DNA of 33,399 nt from CAZZCP01 sp964653235 (GTDB taxonomy: Bacteria > Bdellovibrionota > Bdellovibrionia > Bdellovibrionales > UBA840), in contig CAZZCP010000019.1 in assembly GCA_964653235.1 (NCBI GenBank), forward strand, positions 1 to 33,399, given 5' to 3'. Shown piece by piece: positions 1 to 8,140 of the stretch. The notes beneath the pieces were generated by a model. That model saw only the letters and a list, made by a program, of their open reading frames with translations. It was not told the origin of the DNA and did not search any database. How positions within the stretch are numbered: the first letter of the stretch is position 1; each line of letters opens with the position of its first letter. The translations under genes were made by a program, and so were the position numbers.

Positions 1-2229
1 GGTCCAAACACTTGTTCCTTTGGTTCTTGCCGCAGGGGTGCCGGTGCTTCGTGCAGCCCAAGTGCCAATAGTGGGGAGGGCTTCATCATCTGCAATGGTA
101 ATCGTTTCGGTAGTGACGCCGCCGGAACTAACATTTACAAAATTACTAATACTCAGGCTAAAGCTTCTTGAGCCATTACTAATTAAATCATTAATTAAAG
201 GAATAGGAATGTTTTTTGAAGTCTCACCAGGAGCAAAATTAAGAGTTCCAGAAGTTGCGGTATAATCGGTTCCGGCAATCGCGCTTCCATCCGCTGTATT
301 GTAATCAAGGCTGATATTCATGGCGCTGGCTGCAGACAAACTGATGCTAATATTCGCATCGCCAAAGTCTTCTCCAATTGTATAAGGACCACCAGCGATC
401 GTGACAGTGGGAGCAGTATCATTATCTGTAATAGTAACTACAGCCTGATTGTCTGAAATTGTCGCATTTGCTGAAGGGCTTGTTAAATTCACATAAAAAC
501 TTTCTGAATTTGGCTCATCAAGAGAGTCATCATTGGTTGTGATGTTCACTGTCTGTGTTTTAACTCCTTTAAGAAATGTCACCGTTTGGCTTTTAGCTGT
601 GTAATCAGCAACTTGAAGTGCTGTATTATCTGCCGTAGAAAGTTGAACTGTTACATTGCTTTTTGCTGGATGCGATAAAGTGATGTCAACACTGGCAGTT
701 GTACCTTCAATCACAGATTTATCAGTAATACTAATTTGCGGGCTTTGTACGCTAAAAGTAAGAGTTTCTGAACTAAAGTTTCCTACAGCATCATTGGCTC
801 GCACTTCGGCAATATAAAAGCCCGGATCGACTTCGCATGCATTATCTGTCAGAGCAGCGCTACCTACACCTGAATTTATATTCATAGTGCATAGAATCGT
901 TGTAAATCCGCTGTTCCATAAATTAACGCTGTAGTTTGTTGCGCCAGCAACATCGTTCCAATGAACAATGGCTTCGAAACCATACAAAGTAGTATCCATT
1001 GCATTGTCATCTGTAGTAGTACCAGAAATTCCGAGAATTGTGACTTGCGGAGGGGGAGTTGTATCAATTGTGTAGGCACTAGCATTGATGTCAGAACTAC
1101 AATTTGAAAGTAATCCACTGGGCGCTTCAGCACGACTGTAAATAGCAGGGCTTCCTTCAGGCAAGGCAGTATTCACAGTGATAGTCGCTGAGAATGAAAC
1201 CGCAACAGCGCTTCCGATTTCGGTAGAACATATATTGTCACTATAAAGACGTACCGTATCTCCTGAGTCTGCCATTAGAGTTATATCTGGTGTGGTGTCA
1301 TTGCTTGGAGAGCTGGGAAAAGTCGCACTACTTGGTTCATTTGGAGCAAAAGCATCGTTATTAAGAATTACGCAGACTTGCGTTTCGCTCGCATGGTCAA
1401 GGCAAAACTCTATGTCATTTGCATCTGTAGTTTCTGCGTTGAGATCAAGTTCAAAAGTAAAAATTCCACCTGTACAGGGGACACTCTCTGTATATCCGTT
1501 GTTGATTCCATTATTTTGCGTGAGATCGACACTTGATTCATCTTCAACACAGCTGCCCTGAATGAGAAAAGATCCGCGATTGCCAGGTGTGATCCAATCT
1601 CCTGGGCTAGGACTGGTAATTTGAAAATTAGAGATAGGGGGAGAGGGTTGGCTTCCACCATCACCTGAAGCTTCTTCGCCAAACATCGGGCCATCGCAAT
1701 CCTTAAAGCTCAAGCTCGGATTGACATTGACCTGCATATTGAGTTCTACCACCCCGCCAGAGGGCAGATCGGTTTTGGCTTGCGAGACAATCATGGGCTC
1801 AGAGAGCATGGGTTTTTGAATTCCAAAAAAGAGATCGCTACAGGCGGCGGCAGAGTCGGCATACATTCCAACCAATGAAAATTTTCTTGCTTCGCCCGAT
1901 GGCAGTTCAACATCGATCAAGCTTCCTGCCGGAAAACCACCAATTAAGATTGCTGCCTCTTCGACCGCCAATCCCGTTGAGTCTCGGCAAATCACATTGG
2001 GTATATCGGGCCCTGCAACCATCAAAGCATAGCAGTTGATTTCAGAAAAATTGCTAGGTTGGCTCATGCCCCATGTTGTGTTGGTTGCAGATGTTGAAGC
2101 ATTGGTTTTTAAGGGTTTAGCAGTTTGCGGAAGTTGAAATTGAACGCGGCCATTTTCTGATTCAGAGCCAGCATCTCGCGTGCATGATACTAAAAAAATT
2201 GATAGAATCAAAATGCCTAAAATTTTCAT
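1..2229 (-). CDS. Large surface lipoprotein with two Calx-beta repeats (3' part outside window)
   Basis: An uninterrupted minus-strand reading frame of 743 codons runs from an ATG at 2229 off the left edge, so the C-terminus is missing. The ATG follows an AGGAAG ribosome site. The N-terminus is a lipoprotein signal ending in LVSC, with Cys16 as lipidation site and Thr at +2, which suggests the outer membrane. Residues 17 to about 495 are Ser/Thr/Gly-rich with scattered Cys and resemble Ig/fibronectin-like surface modules. Residues about 499-605 and 606-715 are two Calx-beta repeats; the first has the DEPNSESF and ITDNDT signatures, the second YNTADGSA and FAPGETSK. The last visible residues (TGTPAARTKGTSVWT) look like the start of kelch-type repeats, so a propeller may follow. 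It lies divergent from metG. A role as adhesin or surface-binding protein is inferred from architecture only. Confidence 0.85.
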   Translation of the reverse strand, partial: MKILGILILSIFLVSCTRDAGSESENGRVQFQLPQTAKPLKTNASTSATNTTWGMSQPSNFSEINCYALMVAGPDIPNVICRDSTGLAVEEAAILIGGFPAGSLIDVELPSGEARKFSLVGMYADSAAACSDLFFGIQKPMLSEPMIVSQAKTDLPSGGVVELNMQVNVNPSLSFKDCDGPMFGEEASGDGGSQPSPPISNFQITSPSPGDWITPGNRGSFLIQGSCVEDESSVDLTQNNGINNGYTESVPCTGGIFTFELDLNAETTDANDIEFCLDHASETQVCVILNNDAFAPNEPSSATFPSSPSNDTTPDITLMADSGDTVRLYSDNICSTEIGSAVAVSFSATITVNTALPEGSPAIYSRAEAPSGLLSNCSSDINASAYTIDTTPPPQVTILGISGTTTDDNAMDTTLYGFEAIVHWNDVAGATNYSVNLWNSGFTTILCTMNINSGVGSAALTDNACEVDPGFYIAEVRANDAVGNFSSETLTFSVQSPQISITDKSVIEGTTASVDITLSHPAKSNVTVQLSTADNTALQVADYTAKSQTVTFLKGVKTQTVNITTNDDSLDEPNSESFYVNLTSPSANATISDNQAVVTITDNDTAPTVTIAGGPYTIGEDFGDANISISLSAASAMNISLDYNTADGSAIAGTDYTATSGTLNFAPGETSKNIPIPLINDLISNGSRSFSLSISNFVNVSSGGVTTETITIADDEALPTIGTWAARSTGTPAARTKGTSVWT

Positions 2230-2384
2230 AAACTTCCTAACGTTCAACCTTAAAGTTATCGGCTTTCTTGACGCCTGGCCTTAGAGCCAAAGTGAGAATC
2301 TCTTGCTAGTGATTTCAATAATTTCGCTTTTGCTTGTCAGTTGCTGCGGGCTTATGCATAAATATGGGGGCAAAGAGGTCTATT

Positions 2385-4370
2385 TTGAGAAAAATTCTAG
2401 TCACAGCAGCTCTGCCCTATGCCAGCGGAGATATTCATATTGGTCACTTGGTTGAATACACGCAAACCGACATCTGGGTTCGCTTTCAAAAAATGCGCGG
2501 CAATGAATGCCACTATATGTGTGCGACCGACTCTCACGGCACCCCGATTATGTTGGCAGCTAGAAAGCTTGGTGTAAAAGCAGAAGACTGGATTCGGCAG
2601 AGCCAAGCAAAGTTTACTCAAGATTTTAAAGATTTTGAAATCGATTTTACGCACTTTTCGACCACACATTCCGAGGCCAATCGAGAGCTTTGCGAAAAGA
2701 TCTTTGCCTTAATGAAAGAAAATGGTCATATCGAAATCAAAACGGTAAAGCAGGCTTTTGATCCGAAAGAAAATATCTTTTTGCCCGATCGATTTGTAAA
2801 GGGCACTTGCCCCAATTGCGGTGCGCCCGATCAATATGGAGATTCTTGCGAAAAGTGCAGCGCAACCTACTCACCTCTTGATATGGCCGATGCAACTTCT
2901 GTTATCTCTGGTGAGAAGGTGGTGGCCAAAGACTCTGAGCATTTGTTTTTTAAATTGAATGATTTTAAAGAATTTTTGCAAGAATGGGTTCCTGCACACA
3001 ACTCAAAAGAAATGAGTAAAAAATTGATGGAGTGGTTTGAGGGAGACTTGCGCGCGTGGGATATTAGCCGCGATGAACCCTATTTTGGTTTTGCCATTCC
3101 TGGTTTTGAAGGAAAATATTTTTATGTCTGGGTCGATGCTCCCATTGGCTATATTGCCGCCACCAAAGAGTGGTGCGATGCCAATGGTAAAAACTATCAA
3201 GACTACTGGCAAAAGGATGATTGCGAGATCTATCACTTTATCGGTAAAGACATTGTTTACTTTCACGCTTTGTTTTGGCCAGCCATGCTCAAAACCGCAG
3301 GCTACAATTTGCCCCGACAGGTATTTGTTCATGGCATGTTGACCGTCAATGGTGAAAAAATGAGTAAATCAAAGGGCACTTCGATCAAGGCGCGCACGTA
3401 TTTAGAGCAGCTTGAACCACTGTATTTGCGCTATTACTATGCTTGTAAATTGGGTAGCGGATGTGAAGATCTTGATCTCAATCTCGAAGATTTTGTCAGC
3501 CGAGTGAACTCTGATTTGATTGGCAAAATCACCAACTTGGCCTCTCGCGGAGCACAGATGCTGCAAAAACGTCTTGACAATCAGTTGGGCTCACTCGATC
3601 AAGAAGGCAAAACTTTACTTCGAGCTGCACAGTCAAAATCAGATAGGATTGCGGCGCATTTTGAAGCCCGCGAGTATTCTAAAGCCATCGTTGAAATTCG
3701 CAATTTGGCCGATGAGGCCAATCGCTATTTTGACTCAAAAGAACCTTGGAAGCAGATCAAAACTTCGCCCGAAGAGACTCGAAAAGTTCTAACGGCAACC
3801 TTGAATGTGTTTCGTGTTTTGGCGATTTACTTAAAACCGGTGCTTCCCTCTTATGCAGAAAAAGTAGAAAATCTCTTTGGTGAGTCTTCGTATCAGTGGT
3901 CTGATGTAGAGAAAGTTTTAGAAAGTGGAACTTTAAGTCCTTTTGTGCATTTGGCTCAGCGACTGGATGAGAAGAAACTTCAAGCGGTGATCGAAAATTC
4001 CAAAGAAGTTGAAAAGGAAAAGCAAGTGGAAGTGAACGAAGAAGGTATCATAACAATTGATGATTTTAGCAAAGTCGATCTTCGCGTGGCCGAAGTGATT
4101 CAAGCCGGCCATGTCGAAGGAGCTGATAAACTTTTGCAAATTCGTGTGAGTGTTGGCGATGTAGAAAAGCAGGTCTTTGCCGGAATTAAATCAAAATATG
4201 CTCCCGAAGAATTGCTAGGCAAGAAAGTTATCTTGGTCAATAATCTAAAGCCGCGAATGATGAAATTTGGTTTGTCAGAGGGCATGCTGCTTGCTGCTGG
4301 CGGCGGTGAAGGTGGCCCCTTTTTGGTGACTGTAGATTCTGGCGCCAAAGCCGGTCATAGGGTCAAATGA
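2385..4370 (+). CDS. metG: Methionine-tRNA ligase
   Basis: Cytoplasmic class I aminoacyl-tRNA synthetase that charges tRNA(Met). With the TTG start at 2385 it has 661 residues. HIGH is at 18-21 and KMSKS at 325-329. A four-cysteine zinc knuckle (C142, C145, C155, C158) lies in the connective domain. The C-terminal residues from about 558 form the EMAP/Trbp111-type tRNA-binding domain (VDLRVAEV...KPRMMKFG), typical of dimeric bacterial MetG. The TTG at 2385 is preferred because AAGAGG lies 6 nt upstream and the protein then begins LRKILVTAALPY like other MetGs. An in-frame ATG at 2364 and a TTG at 2334 are alternatives. A weak promoter (TTGTCA at 2335, ATAAAT at 2358) would put the transcription start downstream of both, which favours 2385. 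It is the first gene of a two-gene unit with the RNA methyltransferase. Confidence 0.97.
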   Translation: MRKILVTAALPYASGDIHIGHLVEYTQTDIWVRFQKMRGNECHYMCATDSHGTPIMLAARKLGVKAEDWIRQSQAKFTQDFKDFEIDFTHFSTTHSEANRELCEKIFALMKENGHIEIKTVKQAFDPKENIFLPDRFVKGTCPNCGAPDQYGDSCEKCSATYSPLDMADATSVISGEKVVAKDSEHLFFKLNDFKEFLQEWVPAHNSKEMSKKLMEWFEGDLRAWDISRDEPYFGFAIPGFEGKYFYVWVDAPIGYIAATKEWCDANGKNYQDYWQKDDCEIYHFIGKDIVYFHALFWPAMLKTAGYNLPRQVFVHGMLTVNGEKMSKSKGTSIKARTYLEQLEPLYLRYYYACKLGSGCEDLDLNLEDFVSRVNSDLIGKITNLASRGAQMLQKRLDNQLGSLDQEGKTLLRAAQSKSDRIAAHFEAREYSKAIVEIRNLADEANRYFDSKEPWKQIKTSPEETRKVLTATLNVFRVLAIYLKPVLPSYAEKVENLFGESSYQWSDVEKVLESGTLSPFVHLAQRLDEKKLQAVIENSKEVEKEKQVEVNEEGIITIDDFSKVDLRVAEVIQAGHVEGADKLLQIRVSVGDVEKQVFAGIKSKYAPEELLGKKVILVNNLKPRMMKFGLSEGMLLAAGGGEGGPFLVTVDSGAKAGHRVK

Positions 4371-5077
4371 GACTTGCAGAGAGAAGAGTTTTAGCTCTGG
4401 GCAAGGAGGAGGCTCTCTCTTTTTTATACAAGCAAGCCATTTTAGCCGAACAAAGCGGATCAGTGAATGAGCTTAAATACTATGTTCAAGTATTAAGAAA
4501 ACATCCTGTTTGGGGAGATGAGATTCCTGAACTGGGTGTGCTCGAAGCTTTTTTGGTTTTTTTAGAAGGGGAGCTGGGCCGCTCACAAAAAGATTCCGAT
4601 TTTATTGAGCTGCTGGAGGGCGATGATTTACATCGCGATCGAGAAATTTTGCCCATCGAGGTGATTTGCCACAATCTTAGATCTACTTGGAATGTGGGGA
4701 GTGTAATGCGTTCAGCAGAGTTTTTTGGTGCAAACAAAGTTTGGCTTACCGGTTTTAGCCCCTCGCCCGATCCGCGCACCTCTCTCGGCAGCGAAAATAT
4801 GATCGAGTGGGAAAAAGTTTCGGACTTAAACTCTTTAGAGAAAGGTGCAGCTTGGATTTCTCTAGAGACTGCGGCAGATGCTGTTGATCTCTACGATTTT
4901 TCCTTTCCCAAAAACTGTGTTTTGCTTTTGGGCAATGAGCGAAAAGGCCTCGATCAAGAGGCCCTTGCGATGGCCGATCATATCTTGCGCATACCGATGA
5001 GAGGCAAAAAAAATTCTCTAAATGTTGCGACTTCTTTTTCGGTGGTGATTTCTGAGTATGTTAGGCAGTGGTCTTAA
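4367..5077 (+). CDS. TrmH/SpoU-family RNA 2'-O-methyltransferase
   Basis: A SAM-dependent methyltransferase of the SPOUT class that methylates ribose 2'-OH in tRNA or rRNA. All three SpoU motifs are present: motif 1 with the Asn and Arg of NLRSTWNVGSVMRSAEFF from residue 103, motif 2 LGNERKGLD from 188, and motif 3 IPMRGKKNSLNVATSFSV from 209. These make up the deep-knot SAM site. The first 95 residues are a helical extension with no recognised domain and may help bind RNA. Its ATG overlaps the metG stop in an ATGA arrangement, which implies translational coupling. The RNA target cannot be read from the sequence. The order with metG suggests tRNA modification but does not prove it. Confidence 0.9.
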   Translation: MRLAERRVLALGKEEALSFLYKQAILAEQSGSVNELKYYVQVLRKHPVWGDEIPELGVLEAFLVFLEGELGRSQKDSDFIELLEGDDLHRDREILPIEVICHNLRSTWNVGSVMRSAEFFGANKVWLTGFSPSPDPRTSLGSENMIEWEKVSDLNSLEKGAAWISLETAADAVDLYDFSFPKNCVLLLGNERKGLDQEALAMADHILRIPMRGKKNSLNVATSFSVVISEYVRQWS

Positions 5078-5080
5078 ATT

Positions 5081-5095
5081 TTCCGAATCTCGGAA
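5081..5095. terminator. Small perfect hairpin after the methyltransferase gene
   Basis: TTCCGA, a 3-nt loop, then TCGGAA starts 4 nt after the stop of the RNA methyltransferase. No U-tract follows, so intrinsic termination is doubtful. It may only protect the 3' end of the transcript. Confidence 0.25.
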
Positions 5096-5144
5096 TGGGG
5101 CTCTGAGAGATGCTTTTCGGCATTGCTTGTGCTAGCTTGCCTGC

Positions 5145-5909
5145 ATGTCAACACACGCACAGATTTTAGATTTACGCTTGCAAGAAAAGAAAATCACCTC
5201 ACAAATTTTAGAAGCCCTGCAAGTTTTTGAAGAGGGGCGAGAGTATTTAGATCTTGGTTTTTCTTCTCTGTTTGATTATTTGGTCAGAGCTTTGGGTTAT
5301 TCTGAAAGCACCGCTTATCAAAGACAGGCCTGCATTCGATTGACTCGCCAGCTGCCAGAGGTTAAAGCCCAGATCGATTCGGGGGCTTTAAGTGCAGCCT
5401 CTGTATCTGCAGCCTACAAACATATCAAAAAAGAAAAGCCATCTAAACAAAGAAAAATCCTCAAGCGCATTGAGGGCAAAAGCTCTAGAGAAGTACAAAA
5501 GATGCTTGCCCAGCCACAGCCAGTAAAACTTCGCGAGACCGAGTACCAAGACCGAACTGTTTTGCGACTTGAGTTGTCACCAGCGCAAGCCAAGAAATGG
5601 CAAAAGCTCAAAGCTTTAAAATCACATCTAGGTTCTGCCGAACTTTTGTTTGAGGCCCTGCTTGATAAATTTTTGCGCGAGTTTGCGGGCGAGTCTATGC
5701 AGAGCTCGCGGTCTAAAAATTCTCGCTATGTGGGCAGGCGCCTGCGAAATGCTGTGTTAAAACGGGCGGGCTACAAATGCGAGCACCCCAATTGTGAATC
5801 CACTCACTTTTTGCAAATTGATCACATTATTCCTGTCCGAAAGGGCGGAGGAGCAAGCCCCGAAAACCTACAGGTCTTATGTCAGGCGCACAATTTGAGA
5901 AAAGCTTAG
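5145..5909 (+). CDS. HNH endonuclease domain protein
   Basis: A 254-residue protein with an N-terminal helical region of about 180 residues and a C-terminal HNH nuclease fold (about 205-254). The HNH part shows a zinc-type knuckle (CEHPNCES), the catalytic-type IDHIIPV and the closing LCQAHNLRK. The N-terminus (LGFSSLFDYLVRALGYSESTAYQR) resembles the conserved N-terminal part of an HNH family common in Bdellovibrio relatives, whose biological role is unsettled. Proposed functions range from nicking DNA to DNA uptake or defence. No Shine-Dalgarno lies before the ATG. A -10-like TAGCTT (5133-5138) sits 6 nt before the ATG, so the message may be leaderless. Function beyond the nuclease fold is inference. 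Confidence 0.85.
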   Translation: MSTHAQILDLRLQEKKITSQILEALQVFEEGREYLDLGFSSLFDYLVRALGYSESTAYQRQACIRLTRQLPEVKAQIDSGALSAASVSAAYKHIKKEKPSKQRKILKRIEGKSSREVQKMLAQPQPVKLRETEYQDRTVLRLELSPAQAKKWQKLKALKSHLGSAELLFEALLDKFLREFAGESMQSSRSKNSRYVGRRLRNAVLKRAGYKCEHPNCESTHFLQIDHIIPVRKGGGASPENLQVLCQAHNLRKA

Positions 5910-5937
5910 CTCTTTGTCTGAATCTTTTGGCTCGACC

Positions 5938-5966
5938 TGCTATACTTTTTAATAAGCAAATATACT
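5938..5966 (+). promoter_or_regulatory. Putative promoter(s) for the LysM/beta-barrel gene
   Basis: An extended -10 (TGC followed by TATACT at 5941-5946) is followed 20 bp later by a second TATACT at 5961-5966. No good -35 is visible for either. From the second box, transcription would start at or next to the ATG at 5973 and give a leaderless message, which fits the lack of a Shine-Dalgarno there. Confidence 0.4.
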
Positions 5967-5972
5967 ATAGAT

Positions 5973-7013
5973 ATGTCTGCCCAGAATTTGCTTCTTGTGA
6001 TGCTATTACAACTCATGCTCTTTCCCTTAATTGCAAGGGCAAATCTTGAGTACAAAAGACATCAAGTGCTTGAGGGTGATACAGTTTCAGAAATACTGGA
6101 GGCAAACAAACTCTTTCCCATATATGGAAAAAGAGGTTCACTGCAAAAGCTTTTAGAAATCAATCCCAATAAACAAGCAAGCAATGGCGATCTCATCTAT
6201 CAAGGTGAAGAATTGATTTTGCCGATTGCTGTTAAAAATGAAGAGCAAATTGAAATTAGCGAATCTATTGACGAAGAAGAGAGTCTCGAGCAGCCCGAGA
6301 CTCCAATGCCTAACAATCTTGACCTTGCCCTCTTTCCTCTCTTTTGGTTTCAGCTTGGCTTCGGCATTAGCTTTATGGACTACTATCAAACAATCGTTTC
6401 GACCAATCCCTTAGTAACCAGTGGTGATCTGGCTTACAACAGCTTGGTTCCCCCCAGTATCAAGCTTTCCTTGGGAGGATACTTTGGCCGCAATGGATTT
6501 TCATTCTCCTACCTCAACAGCAAAGGAGAAGTTGACAATACCGATAACGGACAAGCCATCGAGACCTATACTTGGTCGATTCTAGAGGCCGATTACTTGC
6601 GAACTTGGGTCGAAAAACAAGAATGGGGTATATATTCAAGATTGGGATTGGTATCACACAATATGCCCCTTTTAAGCATCGACAATAGCCTAGTAAGCAT
6701 CACGAACAATGATGTATTGATGGCTGCCTTGGGTTTTGGCGGACATTATTTGCTAAGCACCAAAATGAGATTTGAGATTTTTATGCGATACCAACATCCA
6801 ATCTCAGCTTCTGGGGGTGAAAATTTTGATATCGATGCCGGCCTGTCTTTTGATGGCTCTGTTGGTGTTTTGTATCAAATTTATCAGTCTCACGTTCTGG
6901 GGCTTTATTGGTATGGTCAATCGCATGATTTAGCTTATACTTTCGAAGATTTTAGCGGCGATCAAAATCTATTTTTCTCGAATTTAGACATTCGCTATGT
7001 CTATGAGTTCTAA
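5973..7013 (+). CDS. LysM domain plus outer-membrane beta-barrel protein
   Basis: A 346-residue exported protein. Residues 1-23 are a Sec signal peptide with likely cleavage after ARA. Residues about 27-85 form a LysM-like module (VLEGDTVSEILEANKLF ... LLEINPNKQASNGDLIYQG ... LILPI), which in known families binds peptidoglycan glycan chains. An acidic linker (about 90-110) follows. Then come about 230 residues of alternating aromatic and polar strands ending in IRYVYEF, the terminal-Phe signature of outer-membrane beta barrels. The likely job is to tie the outer membrane to the cell wall, as OmpA-type proteins do with a different domain. That role is inferred. No Shine-Dalgarno precedes the ATG. 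The gene stands alone and ends about 40 nt before a strong hairpin at 7052-7082. Confidence 0.8.
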   Translation: MSAQNLLLVMLLQLMLFPLIARANLEYKRHQVLEGDTVSEILEANKLFPIYGKRGSLQKLLEINPNKQASNGDLIYQGEELILPIAVKNEEQIEISESIDEEESLEQPETPMPNNLDLALFPLFWFQLGFGISFMDYYQTIVSTNPLVTSGDLAYNSLVPPSIKLSLGGYFGRNGFSFSYLNSKGEVDNTDNGQAIETYTWSILEADYLRTWVEKQEWGIYSRLGLVSHNMPLLSIDNSLVSITNNDVLMAALGFGGHYLLSTKMRFEIFMRYQHPISASGGENFDIDAGLSFDGSVGVLYQIYQSHVLGLYWYGQSHDLAYTFEDFSGDQNLFFSNLDIRYVYEF

Positions 7014-7051
7014 ATTATCGTTTTAAACTTATAGATATTGTAAGAATTGGG

Positions 7052-7082
7052 AGCATACCAAAGCAATTTGCTCTGGTATGCT
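7052..7082. terminator. Strong hairpin between convergent transcripts
   Basis: AGCATACCA pairs with TGGTATGCT (9 bp). After one mismatch, AGCA pairs with TGCT around a 3-nt loop. It lies 38 nt after the stop of the LysM/barrel gene and 6 nt after the stop of the minus-strand small ORF at 7089. It could therefore end or protect transcripts from both sides. There is no clear U-tract on either side, so it may work by stabilising 3' ends. Confidence 0.5.
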
Positions 7083-7088
7083 ATGCAC

Positions 7089-7244
7089 TTATTTGTACAG
7101 TTCTGATAGATCGTTTTCTCTGTCTAAATCGTGATGAAAAGAAACAGATGGCTCATACGAGCAGTTCAGCTCTCTTTGCTCATTGATAAAAGCGCAAAAG
7201 ATACTTGGACTAGGTAAGTCAGAAAAGGTCGCATGTATGAACAT
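7089..7244 (-). CDS. Possible 51-residue small protein
   Basis: A short open frame from an ATG at 7244 to a TAA at 7089, 14 nt downstream of the 40-residue exported peptide gene on the same strand. A weak AGG lies 3 nt before the ATG. The predicted product has no signal peptide or membrane segment. It contains two cysteines, a central acidic/polar stretch (NEQRELNCSYEP), a His pair and an acidic C-terminus ending in SELYK. I recognise no family. In favour of a real gene are the composition, the tight packing behind the preceding gene, and the strong hairpin 6 nt after the stop. Against it are the short length and weak ribosome site. Confidence 0.4.
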   Translation of the reverse strand: MFIHATFSDLPSPSIFCAFINEQRELNCSYEPSVSFHHDLDRENDLSELYK

Positions 7245-7258
7245 CGACCTATTTAAAA

Positions 7259-7381
7259 TTAGTTAGTGCCGCAAGGAACACAAGCCATGGTTTGTGTTTC
7301 AGCAGGTTTCTCCATCACCAACTCATTGGCAAAGACAGTGGCAAGAGCAACAAAGATCATGGCTAAAATGGTTTTTTTCAT
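7259..7381 (-). CDS. 40-residue exported peptide with a CxxC motif
   Basis: ATG at 7381, TAA at 7259. Residues 1-18 are a textbook Sec signal peptide: MKK, a hydrophobic core ILAMIFVALATVF, then Ala with cleavage before Asn. The mature part is only about 22 residues, with an acidic start (NELVMEKPAE) and CVPCGTN at the very C-terminus. A disulfide, metal site or thiol modification at the CxxC is possible but unproven. A GGGGG run lies before the start. A promoter with a perfect TTGACA lies 44-49 nt upstream. The clear signal peptide, the promoter and the position make a real gene likely. No homologue is recalled. Confidence 0.6.
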   Translation of the reverse strand: MKKTILAMIFVALATVFANELVMEKPAETQTMACVPCGTN

Positions 7382-7399
7382 AAAACCCCCGTAGACTCT

Positions 7400-7430
7400 T
7401 ATTTATGCTTTTCTTCATGATGATTGTCAA
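7400..7430 (-). promoter_or_regulatory. Promoter of the small-peptide gene
   Basis: On the minus strand, a consensus -35 TTGACA lies at 7430-7425. About 17-19 bp later is an AT-rich -10 region (CATAAATA, about 7400-7407). This leaves a leader of roughly 15 nt before the ATG at 7381. The -35 is perfect and the -10 is only fair. Confidence 0.5.
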
Positions 7431-7460
7431 AAAGGCATATTGTCACTGAAGAAATTCTAA

Positions 7461-8050
7461 CAGAGGTGTCAGTTTGGCCACCCAAATACTTTAAAGGCTC
7501 AGTTGCTTATGAAAAAGATCGTGGTAGTAGATAAATTAAAAGAGGTGCCGGGGATAGATGAGATCTTAGCCATTGGAGTATTAGCCGAAGCGACTACAGA
7601 TATGGCTCGTTTTGAGGATGAAAGAAGATTTTCCGCATGGTCAGGAGTTGCCTCCGGCAACAATGAATCGGCAGGTAAAAAAAAAGATCAAAATGTAGAA
7701 AGGGCAATCCCCATCTACGCAAAATCCTGATCCAAATTGCTCAAAATGCAAAACTAAAAAGAGGTTCATTCTACCGAGCTAAATATAATAAATTGAAGTA
7801 TAGATTAGGGTCCGCTAATAAGGCCAAAGTGGCCATAGCTAATCGAATAGCCAGATCCATTTATAAAATACTGGCTGGAGACACTTATAAAGAGATTGGT
7901 TATATGAGAGGAGATCTCCATGAACGCAAAGTTCGTGCGCTGGTGAGTCAACTCAAAGCTTTAGGTGTAAACATTACTCATCACAATCATCAGATGATAG
8001 TTTCAGAAAACAAGGTTCAAGTGGATAAAACAGGTATTATACAGAGTTAG
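7461..8050 (+). pseudogene. IS110-family transposase remnant, frameshifted
   Basis: Two reading frames together give the C-terminal half of an IS110/IS116/IS902 transposase. Frame one (from about 7461, with a TTG at 7503) has VPGIDEILAIGVLAEATTDM and WSGVASGNNESAGK, the hallmark of the C-terminal Tnp_20-type domain that carries the catalytic serine. The second frame continues with RKGNPHLRKILIQIAQNAK, YRAKYNKLKYRLG and AVAN-like helices. The switch occurs around nine adenines at 7677-7685; a -1 shift there joins the frames. The N-terminal DEDD (RuvC-like) domain is absent, because the sequence upstream belongs to the small-peptide promoter. It is almost certainly inactive. Programmed slippage or a homopolymer sequencing error could explain the frameshift but not the missing N-terminus. 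Confidence 0.8.
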
Positions 8051-8140
8051 CCACTCTGAATTGTAAATTTAAATTTTACTAAAGACAGCTTCGCTGGTTG
8101 TTTGTATGGATTGGTCCGCGTTTTTTACGATATTACTTAG

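Noticed and set aside
882..1694. Short ORFs on both strands inside the first 2.2 kb
   Set aside because: They are other-frame shadows of the continuous minus-strand lipoprotein frame that runs from 2229 off the left edge.
2397..4348. Minus-strand ORFs inside metG
   Set aside because: They are antisense to a fully conserved methionyl-tRNA synthetase and show no family features.
7503..8050. Intact IS110 transposase using programmed frameshifting
   Set aside because: The A9 run permits a -1 slip, but the N-terminal DEDD domain is absent, so no active enzyme can result.
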